Of a stretch of DNA of 64,000 bases, positions 43,061-50,673 are shown in pieces (within the stretch, counting starts at the first letter, position 1; every line of letters starts with the position of its first letter). The position numbers and the translations under genes are program-made. Source of the stretch: Limosilactobacillus caviae. Its GTDB lineage: Bacteria > Bacillota > Bacilli > Lactobacillales > Lactobacillaceae. The DNA lies in contig NZ_BMDS01000004.1 of the NCBI RefSeq assembly GCF_014635905.1, positions 62,001-126,000 on the forward strand. The letters are read 5' to 3'. The notes under the pieces are model-generated. The model ran no database searches and was not told where the DNA came from. It saw only the letters and a list, made by a program, of their open reading frames with translations.

Positions 43061-43735
43061 ATGTTTATTGAACGTGATAATCATCGATGGTGGCGTTTCG
43101 CCTTAAGCGGTGGTTTCTTTATTGCTTTAATGCTATTAATTATGTTTAATTCATCAGTGGTAACGATGATCGATGCAGTTTTGCAATCGCTATTTACTAG
43201 TCAGCGCCTTGAAGGAATTGGCTGGTTCCATGCATTAATGACGTTGCTATCTTTTCTTGCTAAACCTGTTCTAGATTTAATATGGGTGTTCATCATTGCC
43301 GGTATTTTATGGTTGAAAGGGTATCGGATTCCAGCACTGTGGTCGCTTGGAACAATCTTTGGCGGTGACGTGTTAGGAACGGTTGTTAAGCATATTGTTA
43401 AGCGTGTTCGCCCAGCCCAACACTTACCAGCAGATGATGGGTATAGTTTTCCTAGTGGACATACTTTAGGATTCTTCTTAGTAGTAGCAATCTTGTTCTT
43501 AGTAGTTATTCCGCTTATCCAAAAGGCTTCTGTTCGGACGATTTTACAAATTTTATTAATTTTTGCTGTTTTCTTCTTAGCAGTATCTCGAGTATACTTA
43601 TATGCTCACTGGCCTTTCGATACAGTTGGTGCTATGTTGTTAGCATATGCTTGGCTGCAAGTAGCTGAATGGCTTTACGTAGCCTGGGCTCCCCGGTTAC
43701 AACGTATCCCGCTTTTACGTAGCGTTGAAATTTAA
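43061..43735 (+). CDS. PAP2-family membrane phosphatase
   Basis: A 224-residue membrane protein with six segments. The three phosphatase motifs are present: 'KHIVKRVRP' (K-x6-RP), 'PSGHT' and 'SRVYLYAHWPFD' (SR-x5-H-x3-D). It probably dephosphorylates undecaprenyl pyrophosphate or phosphatidic-acid-type lipids. An extended -10 (TGG TATACT, 43014-43019) lies 42 bases upstream. It ends at a terminator. Confidence 0.9.
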   Translation: MFIERDNHRWWRFALSGGFFIALMLLIMFNSSVVTMIDAVLQSLFTSQRLEGIGWFHALMTLLSFLAKPVLDLIWVFIIAGILWLKGYRIPALWSLGTIFGGDVLGTVVKHIVKRVRPAQHLPADDGYSFPSGHTLGFFLVVAILFLVVIPLIQKASVRTILQILLIFAVFFLAVSRVYLYAHWPFDTVGAMLLAYAWLQVAEWLYVAWAPRLQRIPLLRSVEI

Positions 43736-43746
43736 TAACAATTAAT

Positions 43747-43785
43747 GAGGGAAATCTAAATTTTTTAGAATTATCCCTCTTTTTT
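43747..43785 (+). terminator. terminator after the PAP2 gene
   Basis: GAGGGA and TCCCTC with inner TCTAAA/TTTAGA, followed by T6. Confidence 0.9.
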
Positions 43786-43819
43786 CTTGAAAATTTCCCG
43801 GGAAATAGGAGAAAAACAG

Positions 43820-44275
43820 ATGAACAAAATTACAGTTGAACCGATAAAAAATAGGAATGATTTAGATGGAATTGTTAATCTACTCGACGATGAAGAATTA
43901 GTTCAAACAGTGGGCTTGATGCTACCAAGGAAAAAAGAAAATCGCATTTTAGCTATTAAGATATTTATTCAAAAAAATCATATTATAGTGGTGAAGCTGA
44001 ATGAGAAGGTAATTGGAATGATTGTGTTAAGCAATTGGTATGGGGATGAAGGCAAACGTCTTCTTCATCATTATGAATTGGGCTATCTTTTGCAGCGTGA
44101 CCATTGGAACAAGGGAATAATGACATTTTCACTTCACAAAGTTATTTCATCCTTACCTTCTAAAATCATTATTCATGCAGAGTGTAAAAAGAGCAATTTT
44201 CGGTCTCAACGAGTGCTTATAAAATGTGGCTTTACTTATGAACATGATGACTTATGGCAATATATTGTTAAATAA
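43820..44275 (+). CDS. GNAT family N-acetyltransferase
   Basis: A 151-residue GNAT protein of the ribosomal-protein acetyltransferase-like (RimJ/RimL) type. 'YELGYLLQRDHWNKGIMTFSL' resembles the acetyl-CoA-binding motif A, although the usual Q/RxxGxG/A is degenerate, and 'SQRVLIKCGFTYEHD' matches the common motif B. The substrate is unknown. ATG 43820 has AGGAG eight bases upstream; an in-frame TTG at 43787 lies in the preceding terminator. Confidence 0.75.
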   Translation: MNKITVEPIKNRNDLDGIVNLLDDEELVQTVGLMLPRKKENRILAIKIFIQKNHIIVVKLNEKVIGMIVLSNWYGDEGKRLLHHYELGYLLQRDHWNKGIMTFSLHKVISSLPSKIIIHAECKKSNFRSQRVLIKCGFTYEHDDLWQYIVK

Positions 44276-44303
44276 TCAGACTTGCATTTTTATTTGAGTA
44301 GGG

Positions 44304-44309
44304 TATAAT
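44304..44309 (+). promoter_or_regulatory. promoter of the lysine riboswitch transcript
   Basis: TATAAT, with TTGCAT (44282-44287) 16 bases upstream. Transcription should begin near 44316, at the riboswitch's first helix. Confidence 0.65.
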
Positions 44310-44317
44310 TTCATTCG

Positions 44318-44482
44318 ATGAAGAGGTTGCATATTTTATTAGTAGCTTGTGTTAGATGAATAAGCATCGTAGCACTGGTGAAAGGGAAATATGCCGAAAC
44401 ACTGCCTAACTTATTTCGGGTAGCTGTTGGGACATAGTCATAATAGGCTATGGACTGTCGCAGAAAGTTGCGGGGCGCTTCC
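44318..44482 (+). ncRNA. lysine riboswitch (L box) aptamer
   Basis: This leader has the hallmark conserved segments of the L box in order: GAAGAGGTTGC at the 5' helix, AGTAGCT, the core GGTGAAAGGGAAATATGCCG (44378-44397), GCTGTTGGG, then GGACTGTCGCAG, closing with GCGCTTC. A terminator follows at 44516 and a basic amino acid permease gene at 44609. With lysine bound, the terminator should form and shut off the transporter. It explains almost all of the 333-base gap. Confidence 0.93.
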
Positions 44483-44515
44483 TAAATTGATTCAACAATT
44501 CTAGGTATTCAAGTT

Positions 44516-44556
44516 GGGTCTTCTGGTAGGGTTGCCGATCAGAAGACCCTTTTAAT
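44516..44556 (+). terminator. expression-platform terminator of the lysine riboswitch
   Basis: GGGTCTTCTG and CAGAAGACCC form a perfect ten-pair stem, followed by TTTT. It lies 34 bases beyond the aptamer and 53 before the permease start. Confidence 0.9.
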
Positions 44557-44608
44557 TTATCCTCTTCGTAAATGATGACGTTAGCACACAAATTTGGAGG
44601 AAATATTT

Positions 44609-46084
44609 ATGGCAGATGGAGCTAAGTCGACAGGGCAGATGGAAAGGACGCTGGAAACACGTCACTTATCGATGATTGCCCTTGGTGGGACAATTGGTAC
44701 CGGACTTTTTATCGCTAGTGGATCCGCTATTTCAACAGCGGGACCAGGTGGAGCATTAGTAGCATATGGAATTATGGGGATTATGGTTTATTTCCTAATG
44801 ACGAGTTTAGGCGAAATGGCAACATATATGCCATTAACCGGATCGTTTTCGGCTTATTCAACAAAATTCGTTGATCCTGCGTTAGGTTTTGCCCTTGGTT
44901 GGAACTATTGGTTTAACTGGGCAATTACGATTCCTGTTGATGTAACAACTGCAGGAATCGTAATGAACTATTGGCTTCCTAATGTTCCAGGCTGGATTTT
45001 TAGCTTGACCGTAATGGTATTAATTTTCTTGATTAATTATTTATCAGTACGTTCATATGGTGAAACTGAGTTTTGGCTTGCCTTAATTAAGGTTATTACA
45101 GTTGTTGTATTTTTAATTGTTGGAGTTGCGATTATTTTAGGAATTATGGGTGGCCGTCCAGTCGGCTTAAGTAATTTTCACTATAAGCAGGCGCCTTTTG
45201 TTGGTGGAGTACCGGCAATTATTAGTGTTTTCTTAGTTGCTGGATTCTCGTTCCAAGGGACAGAGTTAGTCGGTATTACTGCTGGGGAAGCAGCCACCCC
45301 GGAAAAATCTGTTTCAAAGGCGATTCATTCAACATTCTGGCGGATTTTGCTTTTCTATATTTTTGCGATTTTTGTTATTGCATGTATTTTGCCTTATACT
45401 GACAAGAACTTATTAAATCAAGATGTTTCAAATATCACGATGAGTCCATTTACAATTGTTTTCAAGCGTGCGGGATTAGCTTTTGCAGCTAGTGTAATGA
45501 ATGCCGTTATCTTAACAGCAGTAATTTCAGCTGCTAATTCTGGACTATACGCTTCAACACGGATGCTTTATTCACAGGCTCGTGAAGGATATGCATGGCG
45601 GATCTTTGGTTATGTAAATCGTCGGGGAATTCCAATTTATGCCTTGCTTGGTACAATGGTTGTGTCGTTAGCAGCTTATGCAACCCAATTTATTGGTCCT
45701 AAAGCATATAATTATTTAATTGGTGCATCTGGGTTATGTGGATTCATTGCCTGGTTAGGAATCGCAATTTCGCACTATCGTTTTAGAAAAGCATTCTTAA
45801 AGCAAGGACATACAATATCTGAATTGAAGTATCATGCAACAGGATTCCCGTTTGGTCCGGTATTTGCCCTTGTATTATGTATCGTTGTTATTTGTGGTCA
45901 AAATATTGATGCCTTTGTAAAAATGGATTGGCAAAATATTTTAATTACGTATATGGGAATTCCACTATTTCTAATTCTTTTCTTCTATTATAAAATTCGG
46001 TATAAAACGCACTTAATTCCGCTTGAAAAAGTTGATTTATCACGGCGGACAAAAGGTGAATCCTACGAGCCGAAAGAAGATTAA
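44609..46084 (+). CDS. lysP: lysine-specific amino acid permease
   Basis: A 491-residue amino acid-polyamine-cation family permease with 12 membrane segments. 'MIALGGTIGTGLFIASG' in the first helix and 'FQGTELVGITAGEA' in helix 6 are typical of the LysP branch. The upstream lysine riboswitch fixes the substrate as lysine with good confidence. The start is ATG 44609, eight bases after GGAGG; an in-frame TTG at 44594 overlaps that site. Confidence 0.92.
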   Translation: MADGAKSTGQMERTLETRHLSMIALGGTIGTGLFIASGSAISTAGPGGALVAYGIMGIMVYFLMTSLGEMATYMPLTGSFSAYSTKFVDPALGFALGWNYWFNWAITIPVDVTTAGIVMNYWLPNVPGWIFSLTVMVLIFLINYLSVRSYGETEFWLALIKVITVVVFLIVGVAIILGIMGGRPVGLSNFHYKQAPFVGGVPAIISVFLVAGFSFQGTELVGITAGEAATPEKSVSKAIHSTFWRILLFYIFAIFVIACILPYTDKNLLNQDVSNITMSPFTIVFKRAGLAFAASVMNAVILTAVISAANSGLYASTRMLYSQAREGYAWRIFGYVNRRGIPIYALLGTMVVSLAAYATQFIGPKAYNYLIGASGLCGFIAWLGIAISHYRFRKAFLKQGHTISELKYHATGFPFGPVFALVLCIVVICGQNIDAFVKMDWQNILITYMGIPLFLILFFYYKIRYKTHLIPLEKVDLSRRTKGESYEPKED

Positions 46085-46095
46085 TAAGTATTAAA

Positions 46096-46126
46096 GAGCG
46101 AGAAAAATTATACTCGCTCCTTTTTA
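46096..46126 (+). terminator. terminator after lysP
   Basis: GAGCGAG and CTCGCTC with a ten-base loop, followed by CTTTTT. Confidence 0.88.
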
Positions 46127-46183
46127 TTTTAAATGTTAGAATTGTGTTCGTGACTTTTAGATTGTAAACAGGGGGAAAAATAA

Positions 46184-46825
46184 ATGATTGCTTTAGCCGG
46201 GACAATCGGTGCAGGAAAGACTAGTTTGACAAAGATATTGGCGGATCATCTTAATAGTCAGGCATTTTATGAGTCTGTTGATGATAATAAAATCTTGCCG
46301 CTTTTTTATAAGGATCCTAAAAAGTATGGATTCCTACTACAAATCTACTTTTTAAATAAACGTCTTGATGAAATTAAAAGTTCATATTCTAACGATTTAA
46401 ATGTCTTAGATCGCTCAATCTTTGAAGATGCGTTGTTATTTAAGTTAAATGCGGATATGGGCCGGGCAACTGAGACTGAGTCAAATATTTATTCTTCATT
46501 ATTAGGCAATATGATGGAGGAATTACCAGAGCAACCACATCAAAAAGCCCCTAACTTATTGATTACGATTAGAGTATCATTTGAGACCATGCTTGAACGG
46601 ATCAAAAAGCGGGGACGCTCGTTTGAACAAATTGCGAATGACCCGTCATTATATTCATACTATAAAAATTTAAATGAACGTTACATTCAATGGTATGAGA
46701 ATTATAATGAGAGTCCTAAAATGATGATTGATGGCGACAAATATGATTTTGTTGAGGATCCTGTTGCCGCTAAAAAAGTATTAACAATGATTGATGAAAA
46801 ATTAATTGAACTAAATCTTAAATAA
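46184..46825 (+). CDS. deoxynucleoside kinase (deoxyadenosine/deoxyguanosine type)
   Basis: A 213-residue kinase for deoxynucleoside salvage. The P-loop is 'GTIGAGKTS' (residues 6-14). 'NVLDRSIFEDALLF' carries the DRS motif with the catalytic region, and a lid-like 'RIKKRGRSFEQI' appears later. The family is the dAK/dGK group well studied in lactobacilli, where two subunits usually pair; only one gene is present here. GGGGG precedes the ATG. It is followed by the tRNA cluster promoter. Confidence 0.9.
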   Translation: MIALAGTIGAGKTSLTKILADHLNSQAFYESVDDNKILPLFYKDPKKYGFLLQIYFLNKRLDEIKSSYSNDLNVLDRSIFEDALLFKLNADMGRATETESNIYSSLLGNMMEELPEQPHQKAPNLLITIRVSFETMLERIKKRGRSFEQIANDPSLYSYYKNLNERYIQWYENYNESPKMMIDGDKYDFVEDPVAAKKVLTMIDEKLIELNLK

Positions 46826-46828
46826 AGT

Positions 46829-46857
46829 TTGACAAAAAAAGATTTAGATGATATATT
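46829..46857 (+). promoter_or_regulatory. promoter of tRNA-Val/tRNA-Leu
   Basis: TTGACA (46829-46834), a 17-base spacer and TATATT (46852-46857), 34 bases before tRNA-Val. Confidence 0.85.
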
Positions 46858-46890
46858 GAATAGGCTGATTTATATAACAAGCCTATTTAT

Positions 46891-46963
46891 GGAGGATTAG
46901 CTCAGTTGGGAGAGCATCTGCCTTACAAGCAGGGGGTCACAGGTTCGAGCCCTGTATCCTCCA
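46891..46963 (+). tRNA. tRNA-Val (TAC)
   Basis: A 73-base cloverleaf. Acceptor GGAGGAT pairs with ATCCTCC. The anticodon loop CTTACAA gives TAC, and the T arm has GTTCGAGCC. No CCA encoded. Confidence 0.95.
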
Positions 46964-46971
46964 TTTATCAT

Positions 46972-47054
46972 GCGGATGTGGCGGAATTGGCAGACGCGCA
47001 AGATTTAGGATCTTGTATCATTTTGATGTAAGGGTTCAAGTCCCTTCATCCGCA
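46972..47054 (+). tRNA. tRNA-Leu (TAG)
   Basis: A class II tRNA of 83 bases. Acceptor GCGGATG pairs with CATCCGC. The anticodon loop contains TAG between the GCAAGAT/ATCTTG stem sides, with a variable arm following. It is eight bases after tRNA-Val. Confidence 0.95.
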
Positions 47055-47077
47055 TTTAATATTTTTGAAAATTCTTA

Positions 47078-47106
47078 TTGACATTGGTAAGGTTTTCGTG
47101 TAATAT
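47078..47106 (+). promoter_or_regulatory. promoter of tRNA-Gly/tRNA-Arg
   Basis: TTGACA (47078-47083), a 17-base spacer and TAATAT (47101-47106). So the tRNA cluster consists of at least two transcripts. Confidence 0.85.
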
Positions 47107-47143
47107 TAATAATCGTTGATAGGAGTTAACTTATCAAATACAT

Positions 47144-47215
47144 GCGGAAGTAGTTCAGTGGTAGAACATCACCTTGCCATGGTGGGGGTCGCGGGTTCGA
47201 ATCCCGTCTTCCGCT
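47144..47215 (+). tRNA. tRNA-Gly (GCC)
   Basis: A 72-base cloverleaf. Acceptor GCGGAAG pairs with CTTCCGC. The anticodon loop CTTGCCATG region gives GCC. Confidence 0.95.
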
Positions 47216-47220
47216 TATAT

Positions 47221-47294
47221 GCACCCATAGCGCAATTGGATAGAGTGTCTGACTACGAATCAGAAGGTTGAAGGTTCGACTCCTTCTGGGTGCA
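47221..47294 (+). tRNA. tRNA-Arg (ACG)
   Basis: A 74-base cloverleaf. Acceptor GCACCCA pairs with TGGGTGC. The anticodon loop CTACGAA gives ACG (wobble A read as inosine). It is five bases after tRNA-Gly. Confidence 0.95.
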
Positions 47295-47302
47295 CTTATT
47301 AT

Positions 47303-47339
47303 AATAAGCGTGACAGTTTGGCTGTTGCGCTTATTTTTT
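47303..47339 (+). terminator. hairpin with T run between tRNA-Arg and tRNA-Pro
   Basis: AATAAGCG and CGCTTATT, with inner ACAG/CTGT, followed by TTTTTT. The T run abuts the first base of tRNA-Pro, so either termination is partial or tRNA-Pro depends on read-through. Confidence 0.75.
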
Positions 47340-47413
47340 CGGAATTTAGCTCAGCTTGGTAGAGCGCTGCGTTCGGGACGCAGAGGTCGCAAGTTCAAAT
47401 CTTGTAATTCCGA
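47340..47413 (+). tRNA. tRNA-Pro (CGG)
   Basis: A 74-base cloverleaf. Acceptor CGGAATT pairs with AATTCCG. The anticodon stem CTGCG/CGCAG encloses TTCGGGA, giving CGG. No promoter of its own is visible between it and the preceding terminator. Confidence 0.93.
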
Positions 47414-47424
47414 TTTATATTAAG

Positions 47425-47470
47425 AAGGACTGTCATTAAACGGTAAATCGTTGAATGACAGTCCTTTTAT
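47425..47470 (+). terminator. terminator at the end of the tRNA cluster
   Basis: AAGGACTGTCAT and ATGACAGTCCTT form a perfect 12-pair stem, followed by TTAT. Confidence 0.85.
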
Positions 47471-47493
47471 TTATGTTATTTAGAAATTTGATA

Positions 47494-47700
47494 CTAATTA
47501 CTGTACCGTTTTTCAAACTTAATATTCCACAACCATTGAAGATTAATTGATGGCTCCGGCACATGATATTTAATCTCACTTTGAATACGATCTAGCTCGC
47601 TAAGAATTAATTTTTCAGAATAATCAGGCATTTCTTTACCACGTTCTTATAGCCTATAGTGCTGAGGAGCTTCAACTATTGTTCTTATGTGATTAAGTAA
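47494..47700 (-). pseudogene. apparent gene remnant next to the tRNA cluster
   Basis: On the minus strand a 45-residue frame from ATG 47631 to TAG 47494 reads like the C-terminus of a real protein (charged helix, then 'INLQWLWNIKFEKRYSN'). The same frame continues upstream for about 15 codons beyond a single in-frame TAA (47649-47647), as if one nonsense codon broke a longer gene. There is no good ribosome binding site. I do not recognise the family. It lies between tRNA-Pro and the terminator of the next hydrolase gene, where no other gene is present. Confidence 0.35.
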
Positions 47701-47702
47701 AA

Positions 47703-47746
47703 TAAAATAAAAACGTCAACTAGCATTAGAAGTGCCAATTGACGTC
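47703..47746 (-). terminator. terminator of the minus-strand hydrolase gene
   Basis: ACGTCAA and TTGACGT stems (seven pairs plus a weaker inner part). On the minus strand they are followed by a T-rich run (plus-strand A tract at 47702-47713). Confidence 0.78.
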
Positions 47747-47751
47747 TTAGA

Positions 47752-48711
47752 TCATTTATTAAAACTATCTTTTATAAACTTTGCAATTTGGTCAACAGGA
47801 ATTTTTTCCATGTTGTCATAGAGGTCAATATGTTCGCAATTTTCAATAACGAGTTTCTGCTTTGGCTGATCGGCAAGGTAGTAAGCTCGCTCGGAATAAG
47901 ATCGTGAGTGAGCCTTATCTCCATAGACAAATAAAATTGGTCGCGGTGAAATTTCTTTAATGTAGTCCATGGCAGAAAATTCGAGCATTGCAAGGTTAGA
48001 AGTAGTAGTTGCAGTTCCGCGGGCATTAGGATGGAATCCACGTTTAAGAGCATAGAAACGGAGCCATTCGTTTGTTAGATTATCCTGATTTGGTAAATCA
48101 TCGATACTATCATATGGCGTTTCAGGGAATGATGGATGGTAATCGGGCTGTCCATTTTCAAAATCATCCCAGCGCTGGCGAGATAATTGATCTTTAAGCT
48201 GGAATAGTTGTTCCGGTGCCAGGTTAGCCATTTCCCGAATATCTGTCATGTCATACAGTGAAATAGTAACAACTGACTTAATTCGTGTATCAACAGCTGC
48301 CGCGCTGATCGCAAATCCTGCGCCACCACTAATTCCAATTACACTAATTTGTTCCCGATTAACATGTGCAGCTTTAGTTCCTAAATAGTCAACCGCTGCA
48401 CTAAAAGATTCGGCGTACAAGTCAGGGGATGCAACGTGTCGAGGTTCGCCAGCAGATTCTCCCATATATACTTGGTCAAATGCCAACGTGATAAAACCAA
48501 GTTGTGCGAATTTATTTGCGTAAACCGCTGCGGCTTGTTCCTTGGTACTTCCATATAGTGCCCCGATAATAATTGCTGGTAATAATTGGTCCTCTTTTAA
48601 ATGTTTAGGGGTATAAATATCGGCCGCAATAGCTATCCCGTAACGATTATCGTAACGGACATGCCGACGTTCTACTTTTTCATTTAGCTTGGTGATATAT
48701 CCATAAGCCAT
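47752..48711 (-). CDS. alpha/beta hydrolase, dienelactone hydrolase/X-Pro peptidase-like
   Basis: A 319-residue alpha/beta hydrolase. 'GIAIAADIYTP' opens the fold, 'LAFDQVYMGESAGEPR' resembles the dienelactone hydrolase/acetyl-xylan-esterase group, the nucleophile elbow is 'IGISGGAGFA' (Ser) and 'CEHIDLYD' supplies the His. A dehalogenase- or esterase-like role is likely; no signal peptide. I start at ATG 48711, eight bases after AAAGGAG; the in-frame GTG at 48720 is part of that site. Confidence 0.83.
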   Translation of the reverse strand: MAYGYITKLNEKVERRHVRYDNRYGIAIAADIYTPKHLKEDQLLPAIIIGALYGSTKEQAAAVYANKFAQLGFITLAFDQVYMGESAGEPRHVASPDLYAESFSAAVDYLGTKAAHVNREQISVIGISGGAGFAISAAAVDTRIKSVVTISLYDMTDIREMANLAPEQLFQLKDQLSRQRWDDFENGQPDYHPSFPETPYDSIDDLPNQDNLTNEWLRFYALKRGFHPNARGTATTTSNLAMLEFSAMDYIKEISPRPILFVYGDKAHSRSYSERAYYLADQPKQKLVIENCEHIDLYDNMEKIPVDQIAKFIKDSFNK

Positions 48712-48918
48712 TGATATCACTCCTTTGAATGGTTAAATAAATTATAACATTCCTTGTGAAGATAGAATAACTGACTTTATTAAAAGTAAATTTTTAGTGA
48801 TAAATAGTAAGTGATTTACTGTACAAATTTATTTACATTGGTTTAGAAATGTTAGGCCCTTATTTATTGATGATTCAAGAGTAAATATATCATAGTGGTA
48901 TTATGATGAGTCTTATAA

Positions 48919-48964
48919 ATGTGCAAAATTTCACTTTAAATTTGTCAAGGAGTTATGGTACTAT
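48919..48964 (+). promoter_or_regulatory. adhP promoter region with Rex-like site
   Basis: ATGTGCAAAATTTCACTT (48919-48936) matches the Rex consensus at about 13 of 18 positions and lies just upstream of an extended -10 (TGG TACTAT, TACTAT 48959-48964). The rest of the 298-base gap is AT-rich with no gene that I can support. Confidence 0.45.
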
Positions 48965-49009
48965 AAGCATTGTAAAAAGTAATTTGTTTATTAAAGGAGA
49001 TCTTACCTT

Positions 49010-50032
49010 ATGAAGGCTGCTGTAATTAATGATCCAGTAGATGGATACGTTACTGTTAAAGATGTTCAACTCCGGGATTTAAAGCCGGGCGAAGCATTAG
49101 TTGATATGGAATACTGTGGTTTATGCCACACTGACCTTCACTGTGCTGCTGGTGATTTTGGCAAGAAGCCAGGTCGGATTATTGGACACGAAGGTGTTGG
49201 TCGTGTATCCAAAGTTGCCCCTGGCGTTACTTCCTTAAAGGTTGGCGACCGGGTATCAATTGCTTGGTTCTTTAAGGGCTGTGGACACTGTGAATACTGT
49301 TTGACTGGTCGTGAGACCCTTTGTCGGAACGTTCTTAACGCTGGTTATACTGCTGATGGTGCAATGGCTGAACAATGTATTGTACCAGCTGATTACGCTG
49401 TTAAAGTTCCAGATGGCCTTGATCCAGTCGAAGCTACCTCATTAACTTGTGCCGGTGTTACAATGTACAAGGCATTAAAGGTTGCCGACATTAAGCCAGG
49501 TCAATGGGTATCCATTGTTGGTGCTGGTGGTTTGGGTAACTTGGGTATCCAATTTGCTCACAATGTCTTTGGCGCCCACGTTATTGCCGTTGATGGTAAC
49601 CCTGACAAGCTTCAAGCTGCTAAGGAAAATGGTGCTGAGATTTTGATTAACCGTCATGATGGTGACGTTGACCAACAAATTCAAGAAAAGGTTGGCGGTG
49701 TTCATGCTGCTGTAGTTACTGCTGTAACGACGGCTGCCTTTGATCAAGCTGTTGACTCTCTTCGTCCAGATGGTAAGTTAGTTGCTGTTGCCCTTCCACA
49801 AGGTGACATGAAGCTTAACATTGCTAAGACTGTTCTTGACGGTATCATTGTTGCGGGTTCATTAGTTGGTACTCGTCAAGACTTAGCTGAATGTTTCCAA
49901 TTCGGTGCTGAAGGTAAGGTTCACCCAATTGTAAAGACTCGTAAGTTAAGTGAAATTAATGACATGATCCAAGAACTTAAGGATAACAAGGTTGTTGGTC
50001 GTAACGTTGTTGATTTTGTTCACAATAAATAA
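49010..50032 (+). CDS. adhP: zinc-dependent alcohol dehydrogenase
   Basis: A 340-residue AdhP-type enzyme. It reduces acetaldehyde or oxidises short alcohols with NAD(H), a step of heterolactic ethanol formation. Catalytic zinc: 'CGLCHTDLH' and 'GHEGVGRV'. Structural zinc: '[15 protein letters not shown]'. NAD fold: '[13 protein letters not shown]' near residue 168, followed by an Asp ('VIAVDGN') that favours NAD over NADP. Codon use is strongly biased, suggesting high expression. AAAGGAG precedes the ATG. It has its own promoter and terminator. Confidence 0.94.
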   Translation: MKAAVINDPVDGYVTVKDVQLRDLKPGEALVDMEYCGLCHTDLHCAAGDFGKKPGRIIGHEGVGRVSKVAPGVTSLKVGDRVSIAWFFKGCGHCEYCLTGRETLCRNVLNAGYTADGAMAEQCIVPADYAVKVPDGLDPVEATSLTCAGVTMYKALKVADIKPGQWVSIVGAGGLGNLGIQFAHNVFGAHVIAVDGNPDKLQAAKENGAEILINRHDGDVDQQIQEKVGGVHAAVVTAVTTAAFDQAVDSLRPDGKLVAVALPQGDMKLNIAKTVLDGIIVAGSLVGTRQDLAECFQFGAEGKVHPIVKTRKLSEINDMIQELKDNKVVGRNVVDFVHNK

Positions 50033-50060
50033 TTAAAATAGTTCATATTTAATTCTCTAG

Positions 50061-50097
50061 AAGACTAGTGAAGCGAGAAAGTTTCACTAGTCTTTAT
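50061..50097 (+). terminator. terminator after adhP
   Basis: AAGACTAGTGAA and TTCACTAGTCTT form a 12-pair stem, followed by TATT. Confidence 0.85.
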
Positions 50098-50148
50098 TAT
50101 TCCCTTAAAATATAGTCATAGAATTAGGCGTCGGTTTTAAAAGTGTGG

Positions 50149-50174
50149 TAAAATAATGGTCAAGATTAGTCAGA
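50149..50174 (+). promoter_or_regulatory. ctsR promoter -10 and CtsR operator
   Basis: TAAAAT (50149-50154) is a likely -10. Directly after it, GGTCAAG ATT AGTCAGA (50158-50174) matches the CtsR heptad repeat (RGTCAAA, three bases, RGTCAAA) with one mismatch per heptad. This indicates autorepression of ctsR-clpC, released by heat. Confidence 0.75.
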
Positions 50175-50191
50175 GAAGCCGAGGTGATATA

Positions 50192-50659
50192 ATGGAGAAT
50201 AAAAGTATTTCAGATATTATCGAAGCATACTTAAAAGAGATTCTTGGTGATTCAGCACAGGTCGAGATTCGACGCTCTGAGATTGCCAATCATTTTGATG
50301 TTGTGCCATCACAGATTAATTATGTAATAAAAACTCGATTTACCATTCAAAATGGTTATTTAGTTAAAAGTAAGCGTGGTGGCGGTGGATATATTCGAAT
50401 TGAGCGAGTTAATTTACTTGATGACGTAAATGTGCTAAACTCACTCATTCAAGCAATTGGCGATTCGGTTCGTGAGCGTGATGCTTTTGATATTGTTCGT
50501 ACATTATATGAAGAAAACGTAATTACAAGGCGTGAAGGTGATTTAATGTTAGTGGCATTATCCAAACAAGCATTATCAATCGGTGATAGTAAAGCTGAAG
50601 ACCATCTTCGAGCACGGATTTTAATATCATTTTTGAACCGACTACGCTATGAGAGTTAA
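50192..50659 (+). CDS. ctsR: CtsR, repressor of class III heat-shock genes
   Basis: A 155-residue repressor. A winged helix-turn-helix is followed by the glycine-rich wing 'SKRGGGGYIRIERV', the heat-sensing tip unique to CtsR. The C-terminal part, 'VRTLYEENVITRREGDLM', mediates dimerisation. It is followed after 14 bases by clpC; the mcsA and mcsB adaptors of Bacillus are absent, as in other lactobacilli. The start is ATG 50192 after GAGGTGA; the upstream in-frame ATG at 50156 falls in the operator. Confidence 0.95.
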   Translation: MENKSISDIIEAYLKEILGDSAQVEIRRSEIANHFDVVPSQINYVIKTRFTIQNGYLVKSKRGGGGYIRIERVNLLDDVNVLNSLIQAIGDSVRERDAFDIVRTLYEENVITRREGDLMLVALSKQALSIGDSKAEDHLRARILISFLNRLRYES

Positions 50660-50673
50660 AAGGGGGACTGTAC

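Noticed and set aside
47370-47390. GCGTTCGGGACGC as a further copy of the AGCGTTCGG hairpin family
   Set aside because: It is the anticodon arm of tRNA-Pro; the resemblance is coincidental.
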